Program-made: the position numbers and the translations under genes | Notes under the pieces: generated by a model | Told to the model about the DNA's origin: nothing | Seen by the model: only the letters and a program-made list of their open reading frames with translations | The model's database searches: none | Source of the DNA: an uncultured Clostridia bacterium | GTDB lineage: Bacteria; Bacillota; Clostridia; TANB77; CAG-508 | Assembly (NCBI GenBank): GCA_944392105.1 | Contig: CALXVM010000004.1 | Span: 1 to 64,000 of the forward strand | DNA length: 64,000 nt | Reading direction: 5' to 3' | Shown: positions 10,628 to 19,300 of the stretch, piece after piece | How the letters are laid out: each line of letters opens with the position of its first letter | Position numbering within the stretch: the stretch's first letter is position 1

Positions 10628-10830
10628 ACAAATACCTTCCTTCTATAATTTATCTTTATTGTTTATCTATATTCTAATTGCTATTCTGTAATTTTAAATT
10701 TTCATTATTTTTCGCAATTTTATAATTGCATAAACTAATTTTGTACTTTCTTATTCTATTCTCTATTACTTAATTAGTCTCTATTTTTTATTTTTTGTGT
10801 TTTATATATATCATTTATTCTACACTATAT

Positions 10831-12042
10831 TTATTTTTTTAAGTATTTTTTATAATTTCCGTATTGTCTTAATTGTCCTTTTACTAATGCTGCCGTTCTT
10901 AATATTTTATTGTCTCCATTATAAAATAATGGATTTACAAATTTACCCTCTTTTTTTAGTTCTTTCATTTGTTTTACATATTTTTCATCAACATATTTAT
11001 ACGCTATTCCTATTGGAATTACTGTCCATAAGTTAATATTATCAGCTATTTTATATTCATGTTCTTTATTGTATATATAATCTTCTACAATATATTTTGC
11101 TAAATTATATCCAGCGCCAGTTACATAGTAATTACTTCTTCCTTGACGTACATTTATTTCAAACACTCTAAAAGTATTGTCTTTTTCACAGTATTTTATA
11201 TCAAAATTGAAAAAACCTGTATAATGTATATCTTCTAAAAAGACTTTTAATTTATTTGCCAAGTCTGGATTATATTCAGTCATTACAACAGCATGATTTC
11301 CTATTCCATGTGGTGTATGTTCCTCAAGCATTGTATGTCCTAAACACATTAACTCAACTTTGCCATTTCTATTAGCATATCCTGTCATAACTCTCATATA
11401 TGTATCATCACCTGGAATAAACTCCTGCATAATTAATGTGTCTGAATATCCAGCATCATATATTTGTTTTATTACTTTGTCTAGCTCTTCTTTGCTTTCT
11501 ATTTTATATACCTTGTGTTGTGTTTCAAATTCATGAGCAAAATAATCCACACTATTAGATGGTTTTAATATCATAGGAAAATCAAAATCTAAAGTATAAT
11601 TTAAGTTCATATCTTTAGAATATATAAATGTTTTTGGATATAAGATTCCATACTTCTCGCACATTTTATAAAATTCTTCTTTTTTTATTAGTCTTTCCAT
11701 AAGTTCTCTATCTATATATGGAATAATATAATTATCTGCTAGTTCATCTCTACATTCAATAATTTGCCTTACATAGTTATCTCCACAACCTAGTAAAATT
11801 ATTTTTTTATCTTTATGCTCATTTGCAAAATCATTAGCGGCTTTTATAAAAACCTCTCTTTGATCCATTTTAGGGTCTGCATAAAAATCTACAATTTTGC
11901 TTCTATAACTTGGTCCTGTAAAAAATTTACCCATTACTCTAGATTTTATGCCATATTCTTCGTGAAATGCCCTAGCCATACTATATGTATTTATATCGCT
12001 TCCAAGTAAAACACTCATAAATTCTTTTTCTACTATTTTCAT
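10831..12042 (-). CDS. ATP-grasp ligase resembling D-aspartate ligase (Asl type)
   Basis: This 403-residue ATP-grasp enzyme resembles, as I recall the family, the enterococcal D-aspartate ligase that couples D-Asp to the side-chain amine of L-Lys in peptidoglycan precursors. Matching features are the N-terminal LLGSDINTYSMARAFHEEYG, the ADNYIIPYIDREL segment, ATP-grasp strands PMILKPSNSVDY and LIMQEFIPGDDTYMRV, and the metal-binding end FEINVRQGRSNYYVTGAGYN. There is no signal peptide, so it is cytoplasmic. I prefer the ATG at 12042 (MKIVEKEF) over the one at 12054 because AGGA lies too close to the latter. The downstream racemase and murE fit a cross-bridge pathway. Another carboxylate-amine ligase activity is the main alternative. 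Confidence 0.8.
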   Translation of the reverse strand: MKIVEKEFMSVLLGSDINTYSMARAFHEEYGIKSRVMGKFFTGPSYRSKIVDFYADPKMDQREVFIKAANDFANEHKDKKIILLGCGDNYVRQIIECRDELADNYIIPYIDRELMERLIKKEEFYKMCEKYGILYPKTFIYSKDMNLNYTLDFDFPMILKPSNSVDYFAHEFETQHKVYKIESKEELDKVIKQIYDAGYSDTLIMQEFIPGDDTYMRVMTGYANRNGKVELMCLGHTMLEEHTPHGIGNHAVVMTEYNPDLANKLKVFLEDIHYTGFFNFDIKYCEKDNTFRVFEINVRQGRSNYYVTGAGYNLAKYIVEDYIYNKEHEYKIADNINLWTVIPIGIAYKYVDEKYVKQMKELKKEGKFVNPLFYNGDNKILRTAALVKGQLRQYGNYKKYLKK

Positions 12043-12182
12043 ATTACAACACATCCTATCTTGGTTATTTTATTTTGATAATTAAGACTAATTTGTTAAA
12101 GCTTATTAAATCGAACTATTATGGCTAAATTATACCATTGCGTTTGTAAAATGTAAATAAAAATAGACATGTTTGTAAATAC

Positions 12183-12233
12183 AAAGTGAACCCAAATTAT
12201 TAAACTTTTTGTATAATAATTTGGGTTCACTTT
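12183..12233. repeat. Perfect 20-bp inverted repeat between divergent genes
   Basis: Positions 12183-12202 are the exact reverse complement of 12214-12233, with an 11-nt loop. It lies between the starts of the ATP-grasp gene (minus) and the RelA/SpoT-like gene (plus). Neither side has a strong T-run, so it is not an obvious terminator. It could be an operator, a leader structure or the remnant of a small palindromic element. Confidence 0.8.
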
Positions 12234-12321
12234 AATTTACTAAATTTTACTAAAAAAAATTTTTGTATAATCTTATTATTATATAATTTAAGAATTTTTG
12301 GCATTTACTACTCCCAATCAC

Positions 12322-12376
12322 GTTTTAGGTTGTCAAAAATCTCCGTCCCCAATGACCACTCTTTGACCTAAAATTG
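12322..12376. repeat. Small palindromic (REP/MITE-like) element
   Basis: The ends ttttaggttgtcaaa (from about 12323) and tttgacctaaaa (to about 12374) form an imperfect inverted repeat around a GC-richer core that contains ccgtccccaatgacca. From memory, similar cores occur in short dispersed palindromic elements of Firmicutes; this was not checked. The right end supplies the -35 box of the next gene's promoter. Confidence 0.45.
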
Positions 12377-12391
12377 AATTCATGTTATAAT
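12363..12391 (+). promoter_or_regulatory. Sigma-A promoter of the RelA/SpoT-like gene
   Basis: TTGACC (12363-12368), a 17-bp spacer and TATAAT (12386-12391) preceded by TGT give an almost ideal extended -10 promoter, 33 nt before the preferred ATG at 12425. Confidence 0.8.
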
Positions 12392-12424
12392 TAATAGTGT
12401 AAAATTTGTTAAAGGATGATTGTT

Positions 12425-13237
12425 ATGAATGAATTTAAGGAAAGTTTAAATCCAGAAAATTATCAGGCTACTCCGCTTTCTGAAAGAGAAGCTAGGAGAA
12501 CTTATGAAAAGTTTGTTATAGACCAAGAAGAGCAGTTTATTTTATTTATAAACTATTTAAACCAATATATTAATCACTTAAGGGATTTAGGAAAGATTAC
12601 TCCTCATCTAGCCTTTTATGCAAGGGTAAAAGCTACTAATAGTGCTTATAAAAATCACAGTGATGGTAAAACTTTAGACGATGTATTTGGAATAGAAATT
12701 TTGGCTACATCTGAGGAAGAATATAAAACATTAATGGAAGAAATTGAATCTCCTACAGAAGGAGATGAAGCATCTAATGGAACTAAGCGTCTTTTAAAAG
12801 TTCACCATACTAAAAACCATGATAAAGATAATGGTTACAAAGCAGAGCATCATACTTGTTCTATAGAACCTGAACTAGTAACAACACTAAATAACTTATT
12901 AGGTAAGTCTAAAGATGATAAAATATCTGAGCAGTTGTTTCCATTAATTGAATTTCAATATAAAACTTTTGAGGTATATTATCAAGGTAATTTTGGTACT
13001 GCAAGCCATGAAAAATATAAAAATACGGAAATTCGACAAATACAGGCTCTTTATGATGCAGGTCTTTTAACAGTTGGTGAGTATATCCCTACAATGTGGG
13101 TATCTAATCCATATAGTGATAATGTAAGGGAGTTAACTTCAAGAGACGTTTTAAAGAAAATGTATCCTTCTTTAAAATTAAAAGATTTAAAAAAGCCACC
13201 TGAAAAACAAGACTCAAATTCAAATATTGAAAGATAA
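12425..13237 (+). CDS. Divergent RelA/SpoT-fold nucleotidyltransferase (small alarmone synthetase-like)
   Basis: This 270-residue cytoplasmic protein has the order of motifs expected in the RelA/SpoT synthetase domain, which normally makes (p)ppGpp: ARVKATNSAYK (RxKxxxSxxK), LDDVFGIEI (metal-binding Asp region), DNGYKAEHH (GYxxxH) and IEFQYKTFEV (ExQxxT). There is no HD hydrolase, TGS or ACT domain. Two usual positions differ: the Arg expected after DxxGI is Glu, and GYRS is GYKA. The enzyme may therefore be altered in activity or substrate. The start at 12425 is chosen because AAAGGA lies 8 nt before it, whereas the upstream ATG at 12416 overlaps that site. It is monocistronic, with a strong promoter at 12363-12391 and a terminator at 13237-13280. 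Confidence 0.7.
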   Translation: MNEFKESLNPENYQATPLSEREARRTYEKFVIDQEEQFILFINYLNQYINHLRDLGKITPHLAFYARVKATNSAYKNHSDGKTLDDVFGIEILATSEEEYKTLMEEIESPTEGDEASNGTKRLLKVHHTKNHDKDNGYKAEHHTCSIEPELVTTLNNLLGKSKDDKISEQLFPLIEFQYKTFEVYYQGNFGTASHEKYKNTEIRQIQALYDAGLLTVGEYIPTMWVSNPYSDNVRELTSRDVLKKMYPSLKLKDLKKPPEKQDSNSNIER

Positions 13238-13280
13238 ATTAAACAAACATCAGAAAAATTCTGGTGTTTGTTTAATTTTT
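13237..13280 (+). terminator. Rho-independent terminator after the RelA/SpoT-like gene
   Basis: A 19-bp stem with one G-U pair (13237-13255 with 13259-13277) and a 3-nt loop begins at the stop codon and ends in a T-run. Confidence 0.85.
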
Positions 13281-13388
13281 AGATTATCACAAATAGTTTA
13301 AAGTTTATACAAACTTTTCGATATACTCTATTTTTTAGATTATCACAAAAATTGTAAAGTTTACACTAACTTTTCGATGTACATCATG
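13275..13388. repeat. Two tandem copies of a 56-bp imperfect repeat, plus a 16-bp palindrome
   Basis: The segment agattatcacaaa...ttttcgat..ac starts at 13281 and again at 13337, a period of 56 bp, with a few mismatches. The second copy runs into the perfect palindrome gtacatcatgatgtac (13379-13394), which contains the stop codon of the cwlD gene. The repeat fills the gap between the convergent genes. Confidence 0.7.
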
Positions 13389-14118
13389 ATGTACTTCTAC
13401 TTTTAAAGTAATCCATTATCCCATTATATATTCCCCAAGCCAATTTATCTTGGTAATTATCTTCTTGTAACATTTTTTCTTCTGCTTCATTAGATAAAAA
13501 TCCACATTCTACTATACTAATTGGAATTTCTACATGTTGCATAATATATATATTATCTAATTTCATAGCAACTCTTTTATTTTCTTTTTGAATTGCATCA
13601 TTTAAATTTTCTTGCAAGCTTTCTGCTAAAACTTTACTTTTCTCGTTTTGATTATAAAAACATTGCCATCCCCAATATTGGTTCTGTGGAATTTTATTTA
13701 AATGTATCGAAACAAATATGTCTGCACTTGCTTCATTTCCAATTTTTACTCTATTATTAATGTCAGAAACCTTCTTTTCTCTTAATGTTGTTGCATCTAA
13801 GTCATATATTGCATTTTCATCAGATCGTGTAAGTATTACTGTAGCACCACTTTGTTCTAACAAATTCTGCAATTTTAATGCTATTTTTAAATTTATTTGG
13901 GCTTCTGTTACTCCATTACTGCTTTCTGCACCTTCATCTGGAGTTCCATGCCCAGCATCTATAACTATTACTCTATTTGTTACAGGCAATGCAACTGTTT
14001 GTGTTGTAATTTCTTGTGCTTTTATATTATAACTCGCAATTTTAAATGAAAATGCAAATAGTGAAATAAATATCATACAAAATATAACTATAATTCTTTT
14101 TTGATTAAAAATAAGCAT
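13384..14118 (-). CDS. cwlD: N-acetylmuramoyl-L-alanine amidase, CwlD type
   Basis: This 244-residue Amidase_3 zinc hydrolase cleaves the bond between MurNAc and L-Ala. A membrane segment at about 7-28 is a signal peptide or anchor. The catalytic domain shows IDAGHG (first Zn His), the Zn-binding Glu in VTEAQIN, SIHLN (second His) and the catalytic Glu in IVECGFLSN. Length, single domain and lack of a wall-binding module match CwlD, which is needed to make muramic-delta-lactam in spore cortex; a vegetative amidase is the alternative. The start ATG has AAAGGAG upstream, but both lie in a 22-bp hairpin (14107-14156), so translation from upstream transcripts may be blocked. It follows the GGDEF gene by 63 nt. 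Confidence 0.82.
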   Translation of the reverse strand: MLIFNQKRIIVIFCMIFISLFAFSFKIASYNIKAQEITTQTVALPVTNRVIVIDAGHGTPDEGAESSNGVTEAQINLKIALKLQNLLEQSGATVILTRSDENAIYDLDATTLREKKVSDINNRVKIGNEASADIFVSIHLNKIPQNQYWGWQCFYNQNEKSKVLAESLQENLNDAIQKENKRVAMKLDNIYIMQHVEIPISIVECGFLSNEAEEKMLQEDNYQDKLAWGIYNGIMDYFKSRSTS

Positions 14119-14156
14119 ACACTATACTCCTTTAGTATATGTGTATGCTTATTTTT
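14107..14156 (-). promoter_or_regulatory. Long hairpin enclosing the RBS and start codon of cwlD
   Basis: Positions 14107-14122 pair perfectly with 14141-14156, and 14123-14128 pair with 14134-14139, giving 22 bp with a 1-nt bulge and a 5-nt loop. On the minus strand the Shine-Dalgarno AAAGGAG sits in the apical loop and inner stem. The ATG (14118-14116) is in the 3' arm, which ends in TTTTT. It can act as terminator of the GGDEF gene and as a translation block for cwlD on read-through RNA. Confidence 0.7.
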
Positions 14157-14181
14157 AATTTTATATTCTTCGCCTTTTACT

Positions 14182-15108
14182 TTATTTTTTTCTTCTATCT
14201 ATTACATAAGTGCTACCAAATGTAGTTTTAGCTAAGTGTTTAACTTGTGCTGCAACCTCTCCTATCTCTAAAGTGTTTTTAAATCTGCCTTTATCTACTA
14301 CAACTACTCCTATTGAAATAGATGTAATTGGGAATTGCTCTATAACACCCTTTCTATTTGGAACTTCTATATATCCCTTATCTAAATCTGTTCTCGTAAA
14401 AAATCTTTTTACTCCTTCATCAAATTCTATAACAATATTTTGACATATTTTTTCGCAATTCACTCCTGATATCATTGCTACAAAGTCGTCTCCACCAATA
14501 TGTCCTACAAAGCAGTCTTCACAATCATTAGAGTTAATATTGTTCATAATAGTTTTAGCTGTGAATTTTATAATTTCGTCTCCATTTAAGAAACCATAAA
14601 CATCATTATAGGCTTTAAAATTATCTAAGTCCAAATATATAACACAAAAATCTTCTTTATTTAAAAGCCTTCTTTTTATTTCCGTTTGAATTTGTATATT
14701 TCCAGGAAGTCCTGTAAGTGGGCTAATACCTCTATTTGTATATAAAAGTCTTATTGCATTTACTATAGTATAATACATATATTCTTCGTCTATTGGTGCT
14801 TTTATATAATGCTCTACTCCTGCTTTTAATATCTTTACTCTATGGTCTTTATCATGATTTGAAGATATAACAATTATTGGAGTTATAATGTTATTTTCAT
14901 CTCCTCTAATGCTGTCACATATCTTTATAGTGTCTTCATCAACACCATCTTCATTTATTATTATTAGAGAAGGAATATCTCTAAGTACTCCTTCAATTTC
15001 ATTTGTCTTTGCCTTGTGTATTTTATATTCTTTTTCTTTTTGAAAAAGTTTTGTTATGCATTTGTATATCTCATCGCCATTATCTATTAAATAAATATTG
15101 CACGCCAT
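14182..15108 (-). CDS. Receiver-like plus GGDEF protein (diguanylate cyclase)
   Basis: This 308-residue cytoplasmic protein has an N-terminal receiver-like domain (about 1-120) and a GGDEF domain (about 135-308) that would condense two GTP into cyclic-di-GMP. The active-site loop is IGGDDFVAM, an allowed GG(D/E)(D/E)F variant; SPLTGLPGN and CVIYLDLDNFKAYND are intact. There is no RxxD inhibitory site just before the loop. The receiver appears degenerate: the usual phospho-accepting Asp is Asn (IIINEDG) and one of the acidic pair is replaced (IDNGDE), so control by phosphorylation is unlikely. The start at 15108 is preferred to 15132 because AAGGAGAG lies directly before it. It is 30 nt downstream of the Ig-like gene, so probably co-transcribed. 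Confidence 0.82.
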   Translation of the reverse strand: MACNIYLIDNGDEIYKCITKLFQKEKEYKIHKAKTNEIEGVLRDIPSLIIINEDGVDEDTIKICDSIRGDENNIITPIIVISSNHDKDHRVKILKAGVEHYIKAPIDEEYMYYTIVNAIRLLYTNRGISPLTGLPGNIQIQTEIKRRLLNKEDFCVIYLDLDNFKAYNDVYGFLNGDEIIKFTAKTIMNNINSNDCEDCFVGHIGGDDFVAMISGVNCEKICQNIVIEFDEGVKRFFTRTDLDKGYIEVPNRKGVIEQFPITSISIGVVVVDKGRFKNTLEIGEVAAQVKHLAKTTFGSTYVIDRRKK

Positions 15109-15138
15109 ATTTCTCTCCTTATTTATTTTCATTATTTA

Positions 15139-16086
15139 TTAATGTTGTAATTGTGTAGAAGCTGAACCTTTTAATCCGTTTACATTAGTTACCTCTATGC
15201 TTAAAACATTGTTTCCACTTTGTAATTCTAATGGTACATATATTTCATTTTTGTTTACATTTGGATTTTGGTCTATATCTCTAGATGAATAAACCTTTCC
15301 GTTTAAGTTAACAATTACATCTTTTAGTCCGTATTTATCGCTTATTTTTAAAGTAATTGTATTTCCTTCTTGAGAAACAATTTCTATTGTTGGTTTAGAT
15401 GATACTATAATTTGCTTTTCATATGTTGTTACATTATCTGTTGTATCTCTAGCAACAACTGTTAAAGTATTTTGCCCCTCTGGTAATGTAATATCTTGTG
15501 TTATTTCTTTTTGTCCTTCTTCCGTAGCTTGAACAGTAACTTCCTGTTCGTCATTTATTTTATATGTCATTTCTGTTATAGCTGTTTCGTCTGATGCAAC
15601 TATACTAATATTTGCTGTTCCTTCTTCTGTCTGTGTAACTTCAATATTAGGCTTTGTAATATCTACTCCTTCTAAATTGTATTCTTTTATAAATTGATAT
15701 TCTCTATTTTTCATATCTATAACAGTTATATTTAAAACATTATTTCCATCTGGAAGCAATATTTCTTCTTCTACATATGTTGTACCCTCTGGTATGCTAT
15801 TTTCTTCTCCATCATTCCATCTATAATTAACTTTAGAAATTTCTGTATTATGCTCTATTTTTAAAATTACTGTATCTCCATCTCTTGTAAGCGTAAGATT
15901 TGGTATGTTTTCTGGCTTAGACTCGTCTATTTCTTTATATAAAGCATATGAGCCCTCTCCTGCTAAAACTATACCAAATAGCATAATAAATACTGCAAAA
16001 AATCTAACTATTCCTTTTATCTCTATAGGACCTCTTGAGGTCTTTTTATTTTTTTTCTTTTTTTCAGTTACTAAAATTTGATTCAT
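15139..16086 (-). CDS. Membrane-anchored protein with Ig-like domains, function unknown
   Basis: This 315-residue protein has a basic cytoplasmic N terminus (about 1-27), one membrane helix (about 28-48) and an outside part made of about three Ig-like beta domains. Their recurring LPDGNNVL, LPEGQNTL and LQSGNNVL signatures are typical of bacterial Ig-like repeats in extracellular proteins. No catalytic motif is visible. It is the first gene of a probable operon with the GGDEF protein and perhaps cwlD. Its job may be binding to the wall or a partner, but that is inference from fold only. The 5' side carries a partial copy of the dispersed repeat found at 21384-21419. Confidence 0.6.
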   Translation of the reverse strand: MNQILVTEKKKKNKKTSRGPIEIKGIVRFFAVFIMLFGIVLAGEGSYALYKEIDESKPENIPNLTLTRDGDTVILKIEHNTEISKVNYRWNDGEENSIPEGTTYVEEEILLPDGNNVLNITVIDMKNREYQFIKEYNLEGVDITKPNIEVTQTEEGTANISIVASDETAITEMTYKINDEQEVTVQATEEGQKEITQDITLPEGQNTLTVVARDTTDNVTTYEKQIIVSSKPTIEIVSQEGNTITLKISDKYGLKDVIVNLNGKVYSSRDIDQNPNVNKNEIYVPLELQSGNNVLSIEVTNVNGLKGSASTQLQH

Positions 16087-16163
16087 TTGTTACCTCCGTA
16101 AGAACATAAACTTACAATTGAATTATAACATATGAGTTTTTTAAAAACAATATAAAAATATAG

Positions 16164-16199
16164 TTTTTATTTTGATAATAAGTAGTTGCGAGCAGCAAG
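16164..16199 (+). repeat. Dispersed 36-bp repeat, copy 1
   Basis: This is identical over 36 bp to 21384-21419, in the same orientation (core ataagtagttgcgagcagca). Here it stands without the rest of the element, upstream of the Ig-like gene. Confidence 0.85.
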
Positions 16200-16233
16200 A
16201 TACAAAAAACCAATACCCCTAAGGACTTATTAT

Positions 16234-16284
16234 ACGGAAATAAAAAATAGGTTTTAAGCATTTTCCCACTTAAAACCTATTTTT
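16234..16284 (-). terminator. Terminator of the 1311-residue adhesin gene
   Basis: A perfect 16-bp stem (16243-16258 with 16269-16284) is followed on the minus strand by TTTTATTT, 32 nt after the stop codon. Confidence 0.8.
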
Positions 16285-16315
16285 ATTATTTATTAACTAC
16301 GAAGATTTATTAGTA

Positions 16316-19300
16316 TTAGATAACAAATTTCTTAATTAAGATAATACCACTTGATAATATTGCTAAAACTCCTGCTGCTAATCCTATATAACCGTATACA
16401 TCTGCTGCACCTGTTGTTATAGATATAATTACTGGTGCATCATCTTGATCATCTTCACCATCTTTTTGGTTATCTGGTGTTGAGTCTATATCGTCTCCGT
16501 CGTCTTCACTTATCTCTGCTACGTTTGTCATTAGTCCTAGATGTTCTTCACCATTTATCCATGTTAATACTATTTCTACTTCTGCACTTTCACCTGGTTG
16601 TAACAATGTATCTTTTAATTGATCTGTTACTACTTTTCCGTCTACTTCTTTCCACTCTGGATTATCAGCTTGTATAAATTTTAATCCTTCTGGAATGTAA
16701 TCAGATATTTCTCCAACATGTCCGGCAATTTCACCTTCGTTTGTTACTCTAATTTTAAATCTAAATTTAACTGTTGTTTTATCCATTCTGCTTCCACGAA
16801 TTTCTACTTTTGCTGGTGGTTCTGGATCCATTTCTGCTGTATTTCCAGTTTGTGTTACTGTAGTTTTTCCATCATATGTTACTATAGCTTCTGTTACCCA
16901 TTTTCTTAATGCTAAGTCATAGTATTTTACTTTTATTTTTTCTATGTCTTGGTCATCTTCGCCTTCATTCCATTCATCTGGCTCTGAGTCTTCGTCATCT
17001 ACTGGATTTCCTTCTTCATCGCTGTCCTCTGAAATTTGTGCGTGGTTTATTATTATTCTGTCTGATGTATTTGGCTCTGTTACTTCAAAAGCTACTTCTA
17101 TATCATGGTAATCAGGCTGTGTCATAGTCTCTGGATTAAATGCTTGTAATAAGTTTACTCTTCCTGTTTCTTCCTCTTGAGCTTTAGATAAGTAATCTGT
17201 CTCTATGTAGTCTGCTTCTTCTGGGTTTTCTGTTACTTCTCCGTCTTCTGTATACATTACCCATCTATGGTCAATGTTTGTTTGATGTTCTGGTAAAAAT
17301 AGCAATCCATCTGGTATATCATCTTTTACAAGCTCTGCATATCCTGCCATATTGCCTTCATTAAATATTCTTATAGTATATGTTACTACATCTCCTGTTT
17401 TTACATCTACAGGTTCTTTAGTATGCTCATATACATACTTACCATCTTCCGTAATTGTAAATACTGGTACTCTGTTGTCTATTTGAGTTTCATTTACTCC
17501 TGTAATAAATTTTCTTAATGCTAAGTCAAATTTTGGAACAGCTTCGTCTATTATTAATTTTTCGAAGTCATCGTCATCTTCTTGTCCTGGGATATATTCA
17601 TCTCCTGAATTTATCTCGTCATCTTTATATCCAGGTAAGTCTTCATCTGATGGCAATTCTACATTGTCCTCATCTGAATCTCTGTCTTCTACTGGTTCAT
17701 TGTTTTCATCAGCATCTTCTGTTATGTCTGCTATGTTAGTAATTTTTTGTGTAATATCTATGTCCTTTTTAACTTTACATCTTACTTGTACATCTATATA
17801 ATCTAGCTCTGTTCCATTAAATGCTTTTAATAAAACTTTGTCTTCATCTGTAGTTCTTGTAGCGTAAATCTCGTCTCTAGTTGCTGAATATTCTGTATCT
17901 GGTGATGTTATATCTGTCGTTATTGTTCTTCCATCTTCTGATACTTTCCATCCATATCTTAAGTTTAATTCATCATTTACTAAGAATTCTAATTGAGGTG
18001 GTAAATGGTCTGTAATTTCTTTTACATATCCATCTTTCTCTCCCTCGTTATATACTCTTATTGTATATGTTACTATATCTTCTCTATCTACAGAAACTGG
18101 TGTTTTTGGATGATTATATATAGCTGTTGTACCACTTTCTTGAACTAAAGGAGTAACATCTACATCTGGTTCTCTTGTGTAGCTACCATCTATATCTCTT
18201 AGTTCTTCGTCATTAACTGCTGTAATAAATTTTCTCAATGCTAAGTCAAATGTTGGTTCTTCTGGTGTAGGTGGTTCTTCTTCTAATATAATTTTTTCGA
18301 AGTCGTCGTCATCTTCTTGTCCTTTATAATGATAGTTTGAATCTGATAAATCTTCTTGATTTGAAGTATTTCCTCTATAATTTGGTAAATCATCATCTGA
18401 AGGTAAATGTAAATTTTGTTTATATGAATCTCTATCTGTTGTACTATCACCATTTGCATCTGAGAAAGCTGTAATTTCTGCTATATTTGTTATTACTCCT
18501 CTAAATCCAGTATCTATAACTTTACATCTTACTTGTACCTCTATATAGTCTAATTCTGTGCCGTTAAATGCTTTTAATAATGTTTTATTAGCTCTAGAAC
18601 CATATAATTCTTCTTGTTCTTCTGTATGCTCTGTATCTGGTGATGTTATATCTGTTTTTAGTGCTCTACCATTGTTAACTACTTCCCATCCATATTTTTG
18701 GTTTAATTCATCATCAGGTAAATATTCTAATTGTGCTGGCAAATAGTCTGTAATTTCTCTTACATATCCATCTCTTTCGCCTTCATTATATACTCTTATT
18801 GTATATGTTACTATATCTCCTATTTCTACTAATATTGGCGCTTTATTATGTCTATAAGAAGCTGTTGTATCCGAGTCATTTACTAAAGGAGTAACATCTA
18901 CATTTGGTTCTCTTATATAATTTCCGTTTGTAGCAATTTCTTTATCATTAACTTTTATTATAAACTTTCTAAGTGATAAGTCAAAGTTTTTACCTTCTGT
19001 AGGTTCATAATAAACAGTTATACTATCTTCAAAGTCATTTTCTCCTTTTTCTAATACAGCTACTGGTTGCTCACTTTCTTCGCTTCCTCCAACTGTCCAA
19101 TATTCTATTTCTGTTCCGTAATAAGTACCTTCTACTGTTAAAACTATCTCTCCTAATTCTGTTGTATCAGGTATAGAAAGGTAAAATTCTTGTCCTACTA
19201 TCTCTTCAATTGTTTCATATACTAAAAGTGAGTTACCATTAGCATCACCTACTAAATTATAGTTTGTTAGTGCGTTTCCATTATTAGTAACTTTTAAATC

